Shown: positions 17,955 to 25,729 of the stretch, in pieces | Numbering within the stretch: position 1 is the first letter of the stretch | How the letters are laid out: every line of letters starts with the position of its first letter | Origin: Spirochaetia bacterium | GTDB taxonomy: Bacteria; Spirochaetota; Leptospiria; Turneriellales; JAOUOS01 | Assembly (NCBI GenBank): GCA_029880265.1 | Contig: JAOUOT010000010.1 | Span: forward strand, 1 to 64,000 | Length of the DNA: 64,000 nucleotides | Direction: 5' to 3' | Position numbers and translations under genes: made by a program | Notes under the pieces: model-generated | Told to the model about the DNA's origin: nothing | Database searches by the model: none | The model's input: only the letters and a program-made list of their open reading frames with translations

Positions 17955-19082
17955 TTGTCTGAAAAGTTGATAAATCCGTATCCTGTATTAAAAATTTCGC
18001 GTAAGGCTTTAAGAAATAATCTTGAAGTTTTAAAAAAAGTTATTTCAAGATCAGATAAAGACGTAAAAGTCTTAATACCGGTAAAGGCAAACGCCTACGG
18101 TTTCGGAATTTCAACTCTGTTGCCTTTTTTTCAGGAAGAAAAAATAGAATATCTCGGGGTGGCAAACCCTTATGAAGGCGAGATGCTGCGAAACTTAGGT
18201 TGGCGGCATGAAATATTAAACCTCGGCGGATTTTATCGCGAAAACGCGGACGATTTTTTTAAGAATAAGATCATACCGTCTGTTACCGATATTTGGCAGA
18301 TATCTCTGTTAAACGAAAGAGCCAAAGCATATAATCAAAAGGCAAATATTCAATTAAAGCTTGATTTTGGCATGGGCAGAATAGGCTTCAAAGAAGAAAG
18401 TTTTCATGAAATGATAACAGAGATTAAAAAAGCCGAAAATCTTAAAGTTACGGGTATTTTCATTCATTTGCCCTCGGCCGATTCTGACGATATGAACGCG
18501 ACCAGAAAAATAATTGAAAAATTCTCAGGCGGCGCAAAATATTTAATTAACGAACTGAATTTAAAAGAAAACGAAGTTTTACTTCATGCGGCAAACAGTT
18601 ACGGAACTCTCTTGTATCCTGAAAGTCATTTTGATATGATAAGACCGGGGCTCGTTTTTTACGGATACTTTCAAAACCGAAAAGATAAAGAAAAGCTTGA
18701 AAAAAAATATCCAATAAAACCCGCGTTATCTTTATGGGCAAAACCAATAAGCGTTAGAGATTTAAAAAAAGGCGATACCATATCTTATGGCTCGACTTAT
18801 ACGGTAGAAAAAGAGAATATAAACGCGGGAGTCTTTCCTCTTGGGTATGCCGACGGCATTTTAAGGGCCCTTTCAAATAATATTGTTTTTGAAGATTATC
18901 CTTTATTGGGCAGGGTCACAATGGATCAAATCGTATTGGGCGGCGTTTACGAAAAAGAAAAGTATGTTCAAATTATAGGCGAAAAATCGCCGCCTCTTGA
19001 ATATTGGGCAGATGCGGCAAATACGATTACATATGAAATATTAACCGGTTTCGGCGGCAGGCTTCAAAGAGAACTGGTTTAG
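17955..19082 (+). CDS. alr: Alanine racemase
   Basis: This PLP enzyme interconverts L- and D-alanine for peptidoglycan synthesis. The PLP lysine lies in PVKANAYGFG (Lys44), followed by the fold-III barrel signature KLDFGMGRIGF, then HAANSYGTLLYPESHFDMIRPG and the second-base tyrosine region ISYGSTYTVEKE. The beta-domain ends with GYADGILRAL, LGRVTMDQIVL and GFGGRLQREL. The start is TTG at 17955, preceded by the purine-rich AGAGAGAAAG; no ATG nearby preserves the N-terminal strand. The 3' end overlaps the convergent gene at 19041 by 42 bp. The length of 375 residues is typical. Confidence 0.94.
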   Translation: MSEKLINPYPVLKISRKALRNNLEVLKKVISRSDKDVKVLIPVKANAYGFGISTLLPFFQEEKIEYLGVANPYEGEMLRNLGWRHEILNLGGFYRENADDFFKNKIIPSVTDIWQISLLNERAKAYNQKANIQLKLDFGMGRIGFKEESFHEMITEIKKAENLKVTGIFIHLPSADSDDMNATRKIIEKFSGGAKYLINELNLKENEVLLHAANSYGTLLYPESHFDMIRPGLVFYGYFQNRKDKEKLEKKYPIKPALSLWAKPISVRDLKKGDTISYGSTYTVEKENINAGVFPLGYADGILRALSNNIVFEDYPLLGRVTMDQIVLGGVYEKEKYVQIIGEKSPPLEYWADAANTITYEILTGFGGRLQRELV

Positions 19083-19529
19083 GGGATGCCCCTTGAAAAT
19101 AATTTCTTCTGATATAATTTTACTTCCGTTTAGTTTTACGCGCATAACGCCGTTTGATTTTAAAAATTTATCAAGCCCGTGAAGTTTCTCAAGAGCTTCC
19201 TGAAGATTTTCAAATTCATAATAAATTGCGTAATTTTGAGATTTGTAATTATATGGGTAAGGCATAATCATTAAAAGCGTTACTCTGTGAATATTTTGAG
19301 ATTCTTCTAACGCAATATGAGAGACCTTTCTTTGCCAGACTATTTTTTCAAATAAGGTATCTTTGAGGTTTACTTCTTCTCTTGGCGCAGTTTTTTGCCC
19401 GTTTTCAGAGAAAAGAGGAAAGCTCATGATAATAAATAAAAAAGAAAAAAATAAAAATACTCTTCGATTAAAATTAAAAAGCAATAAAAAGATATATTCT
19501 ATTTTTCTAGAAATTTGCCTTATATTCAT
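19041..19529 (-). CDS. Small exported protein of unknown function
   Basis: This is a 162-residue protein that I do not recognise. A hydrophobic stretch (RRVFLFFSFLFIIMSFPLFS) followed by ENGQKTAP looks like a signal peptide with cleavage after LFS, placing about 115 residues in the periplasm or at the surface. The mature part has mixed strands and helices (QNIHRVTLLMIMPYPYNY, LQEALEKLHGLDKFL) and no cysteines or known motif. The N-terminus is unusually long and basic, so translation may begin further in. It converges on alr with a 42-bp coding overlap and lies just downstream of the hemerythrin gene on the same strand. Coding potential is judged from the credible signal peptide and amino-acid balance. 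Confidence 0.6.
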   Translation of the reverse strand: MNIRQISRKIEYIFLLLFNFNRRVFLFFSFLFIIMSFPLFSENGQKTAPREEVNLKDTLFEKIVWQRKVSHIALEESQNIHRVTLLMIMPYPYNYKSQNYAIYYEFENLQEALEKLHGLDKFLKSNGVMRVKLNGSKIISEEIIFKGHPLNQFSLKPAAETG

Positions 19530-19549
19530 GCCTATAAGATCGGCATATT

Positions 19550-19972
19550 TTAAGATTTTTTTTCTTTTAAATAAGGAACATACTGCATATCAACCATGAG
19601 TATATGCGAGGTCAGCCATTCAAAAATAAAATCTTTTAATTCAGATAAATTGACCTCTTTATTCGCGTCAATATCGTCTTTATATTGCATTACTTTTAAT
19701 GTAAGCATATCATGCCCCAGCTTATGCTTTGTTAAATCAGGGTAATCGTTTAGCTCTAAAAGATTTTCTTCAAAAATAAAATGTTTTAAGGTGTAATCGA
19801 GAAGATCCATGACAACTTCAATAGCCATTGAATTGCCTTCTTCGTTATTTTTTAGTTGATTATTAAGTTTTTCCAGAAGATCAAAAATTCTTTTATGCTG
19901 ATCGTCTATGTCTTGATTGCCCGTTAAGTATTTCTCGTTCCAGGTTAATTCTGTCGTTGTGCTCATGTCCAT
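19550..19972 (-). CDS. Bacteriohemerythrin
   Basis: This 140-residue oxygen-binding protein has a non-haem di-iron site in a four-helix bundle. All expected ligands are seen: DDQHKRIFDLL, YTLKHFIFEENLL (His and Glu), TKHKLGHDML (His pair) and LTSHILMVDMQY (His and Asp). Single-domain bacteriohemerythrins store or deliver oxygen or help sense it, often in microaerophiles. There are two possible starts, ATG 19972 and ATG 19966. The second has AGGA nine bases upstream, while the first would be almost leaderless given the promoter at 19980-20009. It appears to be a single-gene unit between thrC and the exported small protein. Confidence 0.93.
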   Translation of the reverse strand: MDMSTTTELTWNEKYLTGNQDIDDQHKRIFDLLEKLNNQLKNNEEGNSMAIEVVMDLLDYTLKHFIFEENLLELNDYPDLTKHKLGHDMLTLKVMQYKDDIDANKEVNLSELKDFIFEWLTSHILMVDMQYVPYLKEKKS

Positions 19973-19979
19973 TAATCCT

Positions 19980-20009
19980 ATAATATAATATAAAAAAAAA
20001 TCAAGTCAA
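19980..20009 (-). promoter_or_regulatory. Promoter for the hemerythrin gene
   Basis: Reading the minus strand, TTGACT (20009-20004) is followed after 18 bp, mostly T, by TATTAT (19985-19980). Transcription would start within a few bases of the ATG at 19972, giving a very short or absent leader. The call comes from consensus matching only; the AT-rich context raises the chance of coincidence. Confidence 0.4.
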
Positions 20010-20026
20010 AAAAAAATGAAAATAAT

Positions 20027-21346
20027 TTAAAAATTTTCAAAAACAGCTTTTCTTACCTCGTCGATTTCAGAGTCTAATTCAAGCGGTTTGTTTTGATGTT
20101 TTACGGTTACATCGTCAAGAGAGCTTTCATGGTATTTTACCTTGAAATCGGCAAATTTTAAGCCGTTTGCCGTAGAAATAACCACTACCGACTCGTCTTT
20201 TGTAATAATATTTTGATTTTTTAGCTTCAGCAGAGCCGCAAGAGCCACGCCGGTATGGGGGTCGGTAAAGAGCCCCGATTTATCGGCAAGACCGGCTGCA
20301 TTTGAAAGCTCGTCTTCAGAAGCTTGCTCTACAATACCGTTAAATTCTTTCAGCGTGTTTACCGCCTTATCTATTGAAACGGGGTTTCCTATTTGTATGG
20401 CTGAGGCCAGAGTTTGACCGGCTTTAACCGGCTTGAAATTTTCAAAACCGTTTTTATAGGCAAGATACAGCGGGTTTGCTTTTTGCGTCTGGGCGACGGC
20501 AATGCGCGGTTTTTTTTGAATAAGACCCAAATCATAGAGCAGACTAATGCCCCTGCCTAAGGCCGATACATTGCCAAGGTTTCCGCCGGGTATGATAAAC
20601 CAGTCGGGAACCTGCCAGTTTAACTGCTGTATAACCTCTATGCCCACGGTTTTTTGCCCCTCAATTCTAAGACTGTTCATTGAATTGGCCAGGTAAATTT
20701 CTTTTTCAAGAGTCAGCTTTTGCACGATTTCCATACATCCGTCAAAATCTGTGTTTAACGATAAAACAAGAGCGTTATTTGCAACCGGTTGTATAAGCTG
20801 GGCGAGAGAGATTTTATTTTTAGGAAGTAAAATAACGCATGGGATATCTGCCTTTGCTGCATATGCGGCAAGAGCCGCGGATGTATCGCCGGTAGACGCG
20901 CAGGCGATGGCTTTTACGGGTTTCCCTCTTTTAATCATAGAGTTTACCTGGCTTACAAGTACTGTCATGCCCAAGTCTTTGAAAGAGCCTGTATGGCTGT
21001 TTCCGCAGAGTTTAACCCTCAGATCTTGATTAAAAAGGCTGTCAAGTTTTTCAGATTTATAAAGATAGGTATAACCTTCGCCCATTGAGACAATATGCTC
21101 GTTTTCAATTTCGGGAAGAACCCATTCTTTTTTCGACCATACCCCCGAATCGTCGGGAAAGTCTACCGAACGGTATCTGGCCGCAAATTCAGACTTCCAG
21201 CTTTCGGCAGATTTCTCTTTTAGTGCCGTTATGTCATGAAAGACTTCAAGAAGACTGTTGCAGTTTTTACACCGGTAAATTACTTGGTCGAGATTGTATT
21301 TTTCGCCGCATTTTGATATACACTGAAAATATGCCGTATTTTTCAT
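20027..21346 (-). CDS. thrC: Threonine synthase
   Basis: This PLP enzyme converts O-phosphohomoserine to threonine in the cytoplasm. The N-terminus has a zinc-ribbon-like pattern (CISKCGEKY ... YRCKNCNSLLEV), as in the longer threonine synthases of this branch. The PLP lysine is in NSHTGSFKDLGM, with ACASTGDTSAALAAYAA behind it and IIPGGNLGNVSALGRG later. The ORF track starts at a GTG (21370). I chose ATG 21346 because MKNTAYFQCIS begins at the zinc-binding segment; neither start has a clear Shine-Dalgarno. The C-terminal TKDESVVVISTANGLKF is normal for the family. It lies 49 bp after dgt on the same strand and may share its transcript. Confidence 0.93.
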   Translation of the reverse strand: MKNTAYFQCISKCGEKYNLDQVIYRCKNCNSLLEVFHDITALKEKSAESWKSEFAARYRSVDFPDDSGVWSKKEWVLPEIENEHIVSMGEGYTYLYKSEKLDSLFNQDLRVKLCGNSHTGSFKDLGMTVLVSQVNSMIKRGKPVKAIACASTGDTSAALAAYAAKADIPCVILLPKNKISLAQLIQPVANNALVLSLNTDFDGCMEIVQKLTLEKEIYLANSMNSLRIEGQKTVGIEVIQQLNWQVPDWFIIPGGNLGNVSALGRGISLLYDLGLIQKKPRIAVAQTQKANPLYLAYKNGFENFKPVKAGQTLASAIQIGNPVSIDKAVNTLKEFNGIVEQASEDELSNAAGLADKSGLFTDPHTGVALAALLKLKNQNIITKDESVVVISTANGLKFADFKVKYHESSLDDVTVKHQNKPLELDSEIDEVRKAVFENF

Positions 21347-21395
21347 GCAGGCATTTTTAAAAATGATCACATGTTTTCAATGATAATTTGATTTA

Positions 21396-22487
21396 TTAAT
21401 CTATACCTAATATCTGCTTGTTCCAATGAAGAGCGTACCTGTCGGTCATTCCGGCTATAAAATCTGCGACGACTCTGTAAAGACCGTCTGAATCAAGTCT
21501 TTCTTGATACTCGCCGGGCATTGCATGGGGCGATTTAACCAGAAAATTAAAAATTCTTTGAATAACTTCTTCGGCTCTTGAATTCATTTTTTCTACTTCG
21601 GGATGCCTGTACAGGTTTTTATGCAGATGTTTTTTTAATCGAGAGATTTTTATGGATGTATCATAGGTAAAAGAACATAGTTTTTCGGTATCGCTTTTGA
21701 AATTTAAAACATCCTCCAGTTTTTTTATTTTATACTTTTGTATATTATCGAGCATGTTCTCAATTAAATCGGTAACCATTTTATTGATTAGCATTCGAAT
21801 TGTCTGGCGAATAAGACTCTTTTCGCCGGCATTAATATGACTCTTTTTTGCTTCTGCCCAAACGTCGTTCCATATTTCAATTTCGTTTAGTTTGCTTAAA
21901 TTTAAAATTCCCGATTCAATGCCGTCGTCTAAATCATGGTTATTATAGGCAATCTCGTCGCATATATCTACAATAGACGCCTCGAGAGTATGGTTTAACC
22001 CTTTGATTCTTTTATGTTTTTGAAGGCCCATGAGCGTCGCCTCTGTTAAGTTTAATCCGTCAAAATCGGGATATCTTTTTTCAAGAACCTCTACAACCCG
22101 CAGGGTCTGTTCGTTATGATCAAAACCCCCGTGAGGTTTCATCAGCCTGTGAAGACTTCTCTCTCCGGCGTGGCCAAACGGGGGATGTCCCAAATCGTGC
22201 GCAAGCGCGATTGTTTCGGTAAGATCTTCGTTTAATTTAAGCGATCGCGCCACGGTTCTGGCCAATTGCGAAACCTCGATAGAATGCGTCAGGCGCGTTC
22301 TAAAGTTATCTCCAAGATGATTTACAAAAACCTGCGTTTTATATTCTAAGCGCCGAAAGGCCTTTGAATGAACAATTCTGTCTCTATCGCGTTGAAAATC
22401 AGAACGATAGGGATGAGACTCTTCTTGGTACTTTCTTTTTGAAAAAGAATCTACAGAAACGGCATATTCGGCATATTCTATCATCAT
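21396..22487 (-). CDS. dgt: dGTP triphosphohydrolase-like HD-domain protein
   Basis: dGTPase-family HD proteins hydrolyse dNTPs to nucleoside and triphosphate and help balance DNA precursors. The protein has the typical N-terminal HPYRSDFQRDRDRIVHSKAFRRLEYKTQVF, then the metal-binding HD motif across TRLTHSIEVSQLAR and LAHDLGHPPFGHAGERSLH, followed by GGFDHNEQTLRVVE and VDICDEIAYNNHDLDDG. The length of 363 residues fits the shorter, Dgt-like type found outside enterics, where activity may be broader than dGTP. It begins 5 bp after the VWA-FHA gene and is probably co-transcribed. Of the two adjacent ATG codons, the first is annotated. Confidence 0.92.
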   Translation of the reverse strand: MMIEYAEYAVSVDSFSKRKYQEESHPYRSDFQRDRDRIVHSKAFRRLEYKTQVFVNHLGDNFRTRLTHSIEVSQLARTVARSLKLNEDLTETIALAHDLGHPPFGHAGERSLHRLMKPHGGFDHNEQTLRVVEVLEKRYPDFDGLNLTEATLMGLQKHKRIKGLNHTLEASIVDICDEIAYNNHDLDDGIESGILNLSKLNEIEIWNDVWAEAKKSHINAGEKSLIRQTIRMLINKMVTDLIENMLDNIQKYKIKKLEDVLNFKSDTEKLCSFTYDTSIKISRLKKHLHKNLYRHPEVEKMNSRAEEVIQRIFNFLVKSPHAMPGEYQERLDSDGLYRVVADFIAGMTDRYALHWNKQILGID

Positions 22488-22492
22488 CGGGT

Positions 22493-23998
22493 TTACTTAT
22501 AGATTTTTCTAAAAATTAACCGCGTATAGCCCATTCTAATTTCGTCAAAATCGTTAATTTCTTTGGGTCTTAGAAGTTTCTTACCGTTTAAATATGTTCC
22601 CGTGTCTGAAATAAGATCATATAAAATAAATTTCATGTTTTTTTTCTTTATTTTTGCGTGTGCTGGCGATATCGCCGGGTCAAAAATAGGAATTGTATTG
22701 TGTGTACTTGAGCCTATTGTTGCTTCTTCTTTAACAAGCCCGTATTTTTTACCGACATTAGGGCCTTCTTTTTCAACTAGATAGGCAAACCTTAATACGG
22801 TAACTTTTTTAAGTTTTGGCGGCATGGGCGTTACGGCAACAGGTTTCGGCCTTGAAGAATACATCGGGGTCAGGTCAATTTTATCGGCGTAAGGTCTGGT
22901 TTCAATAAATTCGTCGGGAAGATATTCGTTATATTCGTCTTGATTTCTGGTATCTTCAATGCCTTTTCCTAAATATTTTATAAAAAGAATTATTATAATA
23001 AGACCCAAAACGGCGACCGTATAATAGAGAAGTTTCTTGTTATTAATAAACTTTTCCCATAATTCATGAGCGTAATTATCTTTTATGTAAAAACGAATTC
23101 TGTCAGAGGTCTCTGTTTCATTGTGTCTGAGAATAATCTTAAACTCTACTAAGTCTTGCGGCTTGGTCGTTTCTATCGCTCTGCTTTCATATTCAATAAG
23201 ATATGTATTATTAACTAATTCTCCTATCAATAAATAGATTTTAGATAAATCGCTTAGTTCATTGACAAAATACATTTGACCGCCGCTTAAACGCGTAAAT
23301 CTGCTTAAATCTTTAATATATTCGCCTTTTGACGAGCTAATCGTATAAAGAACGATATTTTTCTTTTGTAATTCTTCGATAACGTCTTCAAGTCTCATGT
23401 TAGAGGGAGAACTTGCGCCATTTGTAAAAAAAATAACCGAATTCTGAGATTGATTATTTCGCGAAGCCGAATAAATAGTATCAAGAAACACGTCGTATAA
23501 CATTGGTTTTTCGTCTGATTGCTCTATCTTTTTAAGGCTTTCTAAAAGAAAAATTTTATTTGTCGCGGGAGGGCTGATGTTAAAAAAATTTTTTCTAAAA
23601 CCGGTTAACGATATTTTATTTTGAGGATGAGTTCTCATTATAAAGTCTTTAACCGATTCGATTTGTTGTTCAAATTCTTTGGTTGAAATATCCGCAGAAG
23701 CGTTGATAACAATATTAATATATTTCGTAGGCGTGTAATCGCTTGACGATTTAACTTTAAAGTACCCTACCTTCCAGTCGTTTTCATATAAAGTGAAATT
23801 TGAATTATCAAGATTTAATAGAGGAGTTATTTGAGAAACCGAAACTTCAAGCTGAACTTTAGGAAATTCTCTTGTATCTACTCTGTGTATTTTTATTTTG
23901 CCTTCGGCTTTTTCTTTTTCTTCTTCTTTTTCTTCTAAAGTAGATATCTGTTGTATAAAGAATAGAAAAAATAATATGAAATATAAAATGCGTTTCAT
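22493..23998 (-). CDS. VWA-domain and FHA-domain membrane protein
   Basis: This 501-residue protein spans the membrane once. It has an N-terminal signal sequence (MKRILYFILFFLFFIQQIS), a very acidic/basic linker, and a von Willebrand A-like region on the outside (KYINIVINASADISTKEFEQ, VIFFTNGASSPSNMRLEDVIE). The membrane segment lies near residue 325 (LLYYTVAVLGLIIIILFI). A cytoplasmic C-terminus holds a forkhead-associated domain (GLVKEEATIGSSTHNTIPI, SPAHAKIKKKN, DTGTYLNGKKL). FHA domains bind phosphothreonine, so a Ser/Thr-kinase partner is likely but none lies here. The canonical MIDAS DxSxS reads NASAD, so metal binding may be altered. It may belong to a signalling link between envelope state and cytoplasm. 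Confidence 0.83.
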   Translation of the reverse strand: MKRILYFILFFLFFIQQISTLEEKEEEKEKAEGKIKIHRVDTREFPKVQLEVSVSQITPLLNLDNSNFTLYENDWKVGYFKVKSSSDYTPTKYINIVINASADISTKEFEQQIESVKDFIMRTHPQNKISLTGFRKNFFNISPPATNKIFLLESLKKIEQSDEKPMLYDVFLDTIYSASRNNQSQNSVIFFTNGASSPSNMRLEDVIEELQKKNIVLYTISSSKGEYIKDLSRFTRLSGGQMYFVNELSDLSKIYLLIGELVNNTYLIEYESRAIETTKPQDLVEFKIILRHNETETSDRIRFYIKDNYAHELWEKFINNKKLLYYTVAVLGLIIIILFIKYLGKGIEDTRNQDEYNEYLPDEFIETRPYADKIDLTPMYSSRPKPVAVTPMPPKLKKVTVLRFAYLVEKEGPNVGKKYGLVKEEATIGSSTHNTIPIFDPAISPAHAKIKKKNMKFILYDLISDTGTYLNGKKLLRPKEINDFDEIRMGYTRLIFRKIYK

Positions 23999-24098
23999 GA
24001 AGTAATTTTAGCCTTATTATCGGCCATTTTTTGAGCTCTCTCAAGCAAGTATTGCAGGTCACATCGCGTATTAAGCGGTATATGCATTTGATTTATTG

Positions 24099-24965
24099 TC
24101 AATAGACTCGGTCAAAAATTCTTCCCCAGCGAACAAAAGCATCCCCTGCGTCATATTTAAAGATAATCTTAAACAAATTTATAAAAGGATTTTCGGGTTC
24201 TCTTTTTGTGATTTCTTTGCCCCAGTATACAGAAAAATAAATCATAAAAACTTTGCCTTGAATATTATCTAAATCGACATACCCCCATTTTCTTGAATCG
24301 CTTGAATTATCGCGGTTATCGCCCATGACCAGATATTTCTTGTTTGGAATTTTCCATATTTTTTTCGGGGTACGCATTTCGTCATTATAGCGAATTTCTT
24401 CTTCGGGCATTTTCAGCATATAATGTTCTACAAGCTCTTCTTTTGTATGCGGATCGATAATTTTCTCTTTGAAAAGCCCCCCAATTGAGTCTTTTTGTTT
24501 TCGATACCTCGCGGGATATTCGTCTTCTTCTAATATAGATAGATCTTGCATCTTTTGAACGGGATATTTGATTCCGTTGATATAAATTTCATCGTCTATA
24601 ACTTTAACTGTATCGCCGGGAACTCCTACAACTCTTTTTACCAGAGTTTTGTCGCGTAAATCGGGCTCATCGGGCGGTATAAAAGTTACAATGTCTCCCC
24701 GTTTAGGGTACGCTATTCGAAAAATTTCTATATCGGTAAAAGGAACTCGAAAAGAAAACCGCATTTTATTGACAAAAAGAAAATCTCCTACTTTTAACGT
24801 GGGCACCATTGAGCTTGTGGGTATATTGTTTGCGTCAATGATAGAGCTTTTTACCGCAAAAACGCCGATAAATAAAAAGGCGATAGATAGTATAAAGTGA
24901 ACAAAAGAATTGTTTTCATAGAACACTTTTCTTTTTTCATGAAAATCGTAATATTTTTTTAGCAT
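24099..24965 (-). CDS. lepB: Signal peptidase I
   Basis: LepB removes signal peptides from secreted proteins at the outer face of the inner membrane. The Ser-Lys dyad is visible: Ser52 in IPTSSMVPTL and Lys110 in KTLVKRVVGVPGD, with box E MGDNRDNSSDSRKWG near residue 220. One N-terminal membrane segment (FILSIAFLFIGVFAVKSSI) precedes the catalytic region. At 288 residues it has an insertion between boxes D and E, as in many Gram-negative LepB proteins. The ATG at 24965 lies 6 bp after the cytochrome gene stop, so the two are likely one transcript. About 100 non-coding bases separate it from the VWA-FHA gene. Confidence 0.95.
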   Translation of the reverse strand: MLKKYYDFHEKRKVFYENNSFVHFILSIAFLFIGVFAVKSSIIDANNIPTSSMVPTLKVGDFLFVNKMRFSFRVPFTDIEIFRIAYPKRGDIVTFIPPDEPDLRDKTLVKRVVGVPGDTVKVIDDEIYINGIKYPVQKMQDLSILEEDEYPARYRKQKDSIGGLFKEKIIDPHTKEELVEHYMLKMPEEEIRYNDEMRTPKKIWKIPNKKYLVMGDNRDNSSDSRKWGYVDLDNIQGKVFMIYFSVYWGKEITKREPENPFINLFKIIFKYDAGDAFVRWGRIFDRVY

Positions 24966-24971
24966 AATCGG

Positions 24972-25463
24972 TTATTCTCTGGTTTCATCGGGAAGAGTTT
25001 TGATATGACAGGCTCTGCAGTTATTCAATATTATCATGTATGAATCTTGAATTTTATCCCAGTCAATCTGGCGCTTCTTTTGTAATTGATCGTTAAGATA
25101 GTTATACATTTTCGCCGACTCAAGATTTATAGAGGTTAAAAACTGCAGCAAACCCCGACCCCTTAGTTTTTCAATTACTCTTTTCATATTTTCTTGATAT
25201 TTGGGCATTTGCAAGACTTTAATAGACGTTCCCAAAAAGAATATGCGTCTTGTCTCAAAAGCGTTTTGCATAGAAATCATCGAGGCTAAATTTCTTATAT
25301 CAATATCCATATCAATCATTTCTCGTTTAATCGCCTTTTTTTCGTCAATAGTCAAAAGTAAATTTGAATTTGCGGCTTTTGCGCCATACCATATGGCCAA
25401 AATCAAAAAAGCAGACATCATGAAAAACAATTTAGAAAGAGAAAAATGCCGATATCTTTTCAT
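24972..25463 (-). CDS. Exported monohaem c-type cytochrome (c'/c556-like)
   Basis: I start the gene at ATG 25463, giving about 163 residues: the ORF-track extension upstream to 25592 has no signal-peptide logic, while MKRYRHFSLSKLFFMMSAFLILAIWYGAKA is a good one. The mature part is helical and ends with a single haem c motif NNCRACH about twelve residues from the C-terminus. A lone C-terminal CxxCH after a helical bundle is the arrangement of cytochrome c' and c556, which bind haem in a four-helix fold and serve in electron transfer or NO/O2 binding. I cannot tell which. The gene is followed directly by lepB. Together with hemerythrin it hints at respiratory or redox capacity. Confidence 0.72.
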   Translation of the reverse strand: MKRYRHFSLSKLFFMMSAFLILAIWYGAKAANSNLLLTIDEKKAIKREMIDMDIDIRNLASMISMQNAFETRRIFFLGTSIKVLQMPKYQENMKRVIEKLRGRGLLQFLTSINLESAKMYNYLNDQLQKKRQIDWDKIQDSYMIILNNCRACHIKTLPDETRE

Positions 25464-25567
25464 GCCAAATGAACAAAGATACAATCTTTTATGACATGTC
25501 AAGGCAACTAACTGCAAAACACAGGGCAAGAAATAAGTCTTCAGCAGGCTTGCGTTTAATTGAAAAA

Positions 25568-25613
25568 AATAGGTAATTTTACCTATTGACAAAAAGAATA
25601 AATAGGCTATAAG
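25568..25613 (+). promoter_or_regulatory. Promoter with an abutting 20-bp palindromic operator
   Basis: TTGACA (25586-25591) and TATAAG (25608-25613) are separated by 16 bp and point to the hybrid kinase gene at 25730. A perfect inverted repeat AATAGGTAA-TT-TTACCTATT occupies 25568-25587, its last two bases being the first two of the -35 box. This is the position expected for a dimeric regulator. The leader would be about 110 bases. Confidence 0.55.
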
Positions 25614-25729
25614 TTATTGTTAATTTGAAAGAAACGAGCGATTTTCGAAACCATCTTATTATAAATATTTTTTAATATGCAAAATGAATAAAGTGTTGGC
25701 ATTTGTAACTTAATTTTGAAATTTTTAAT

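Noticed and set aside
17729-17962. Plus-strand ORF of 77 residues between truA and alr
   Set aside because: It begins inside truA in another frame and ends in alr; composition is unlike a protein and there is no ribosome-binding site.
23859-24062. Minus-strand ORF of 67 residues upstream of the VWA-FHA gene
   Set aside because: It runs out of frame into the VWA-FHA signal peptide; no motif, and the true gene has a good ATG at 23998.
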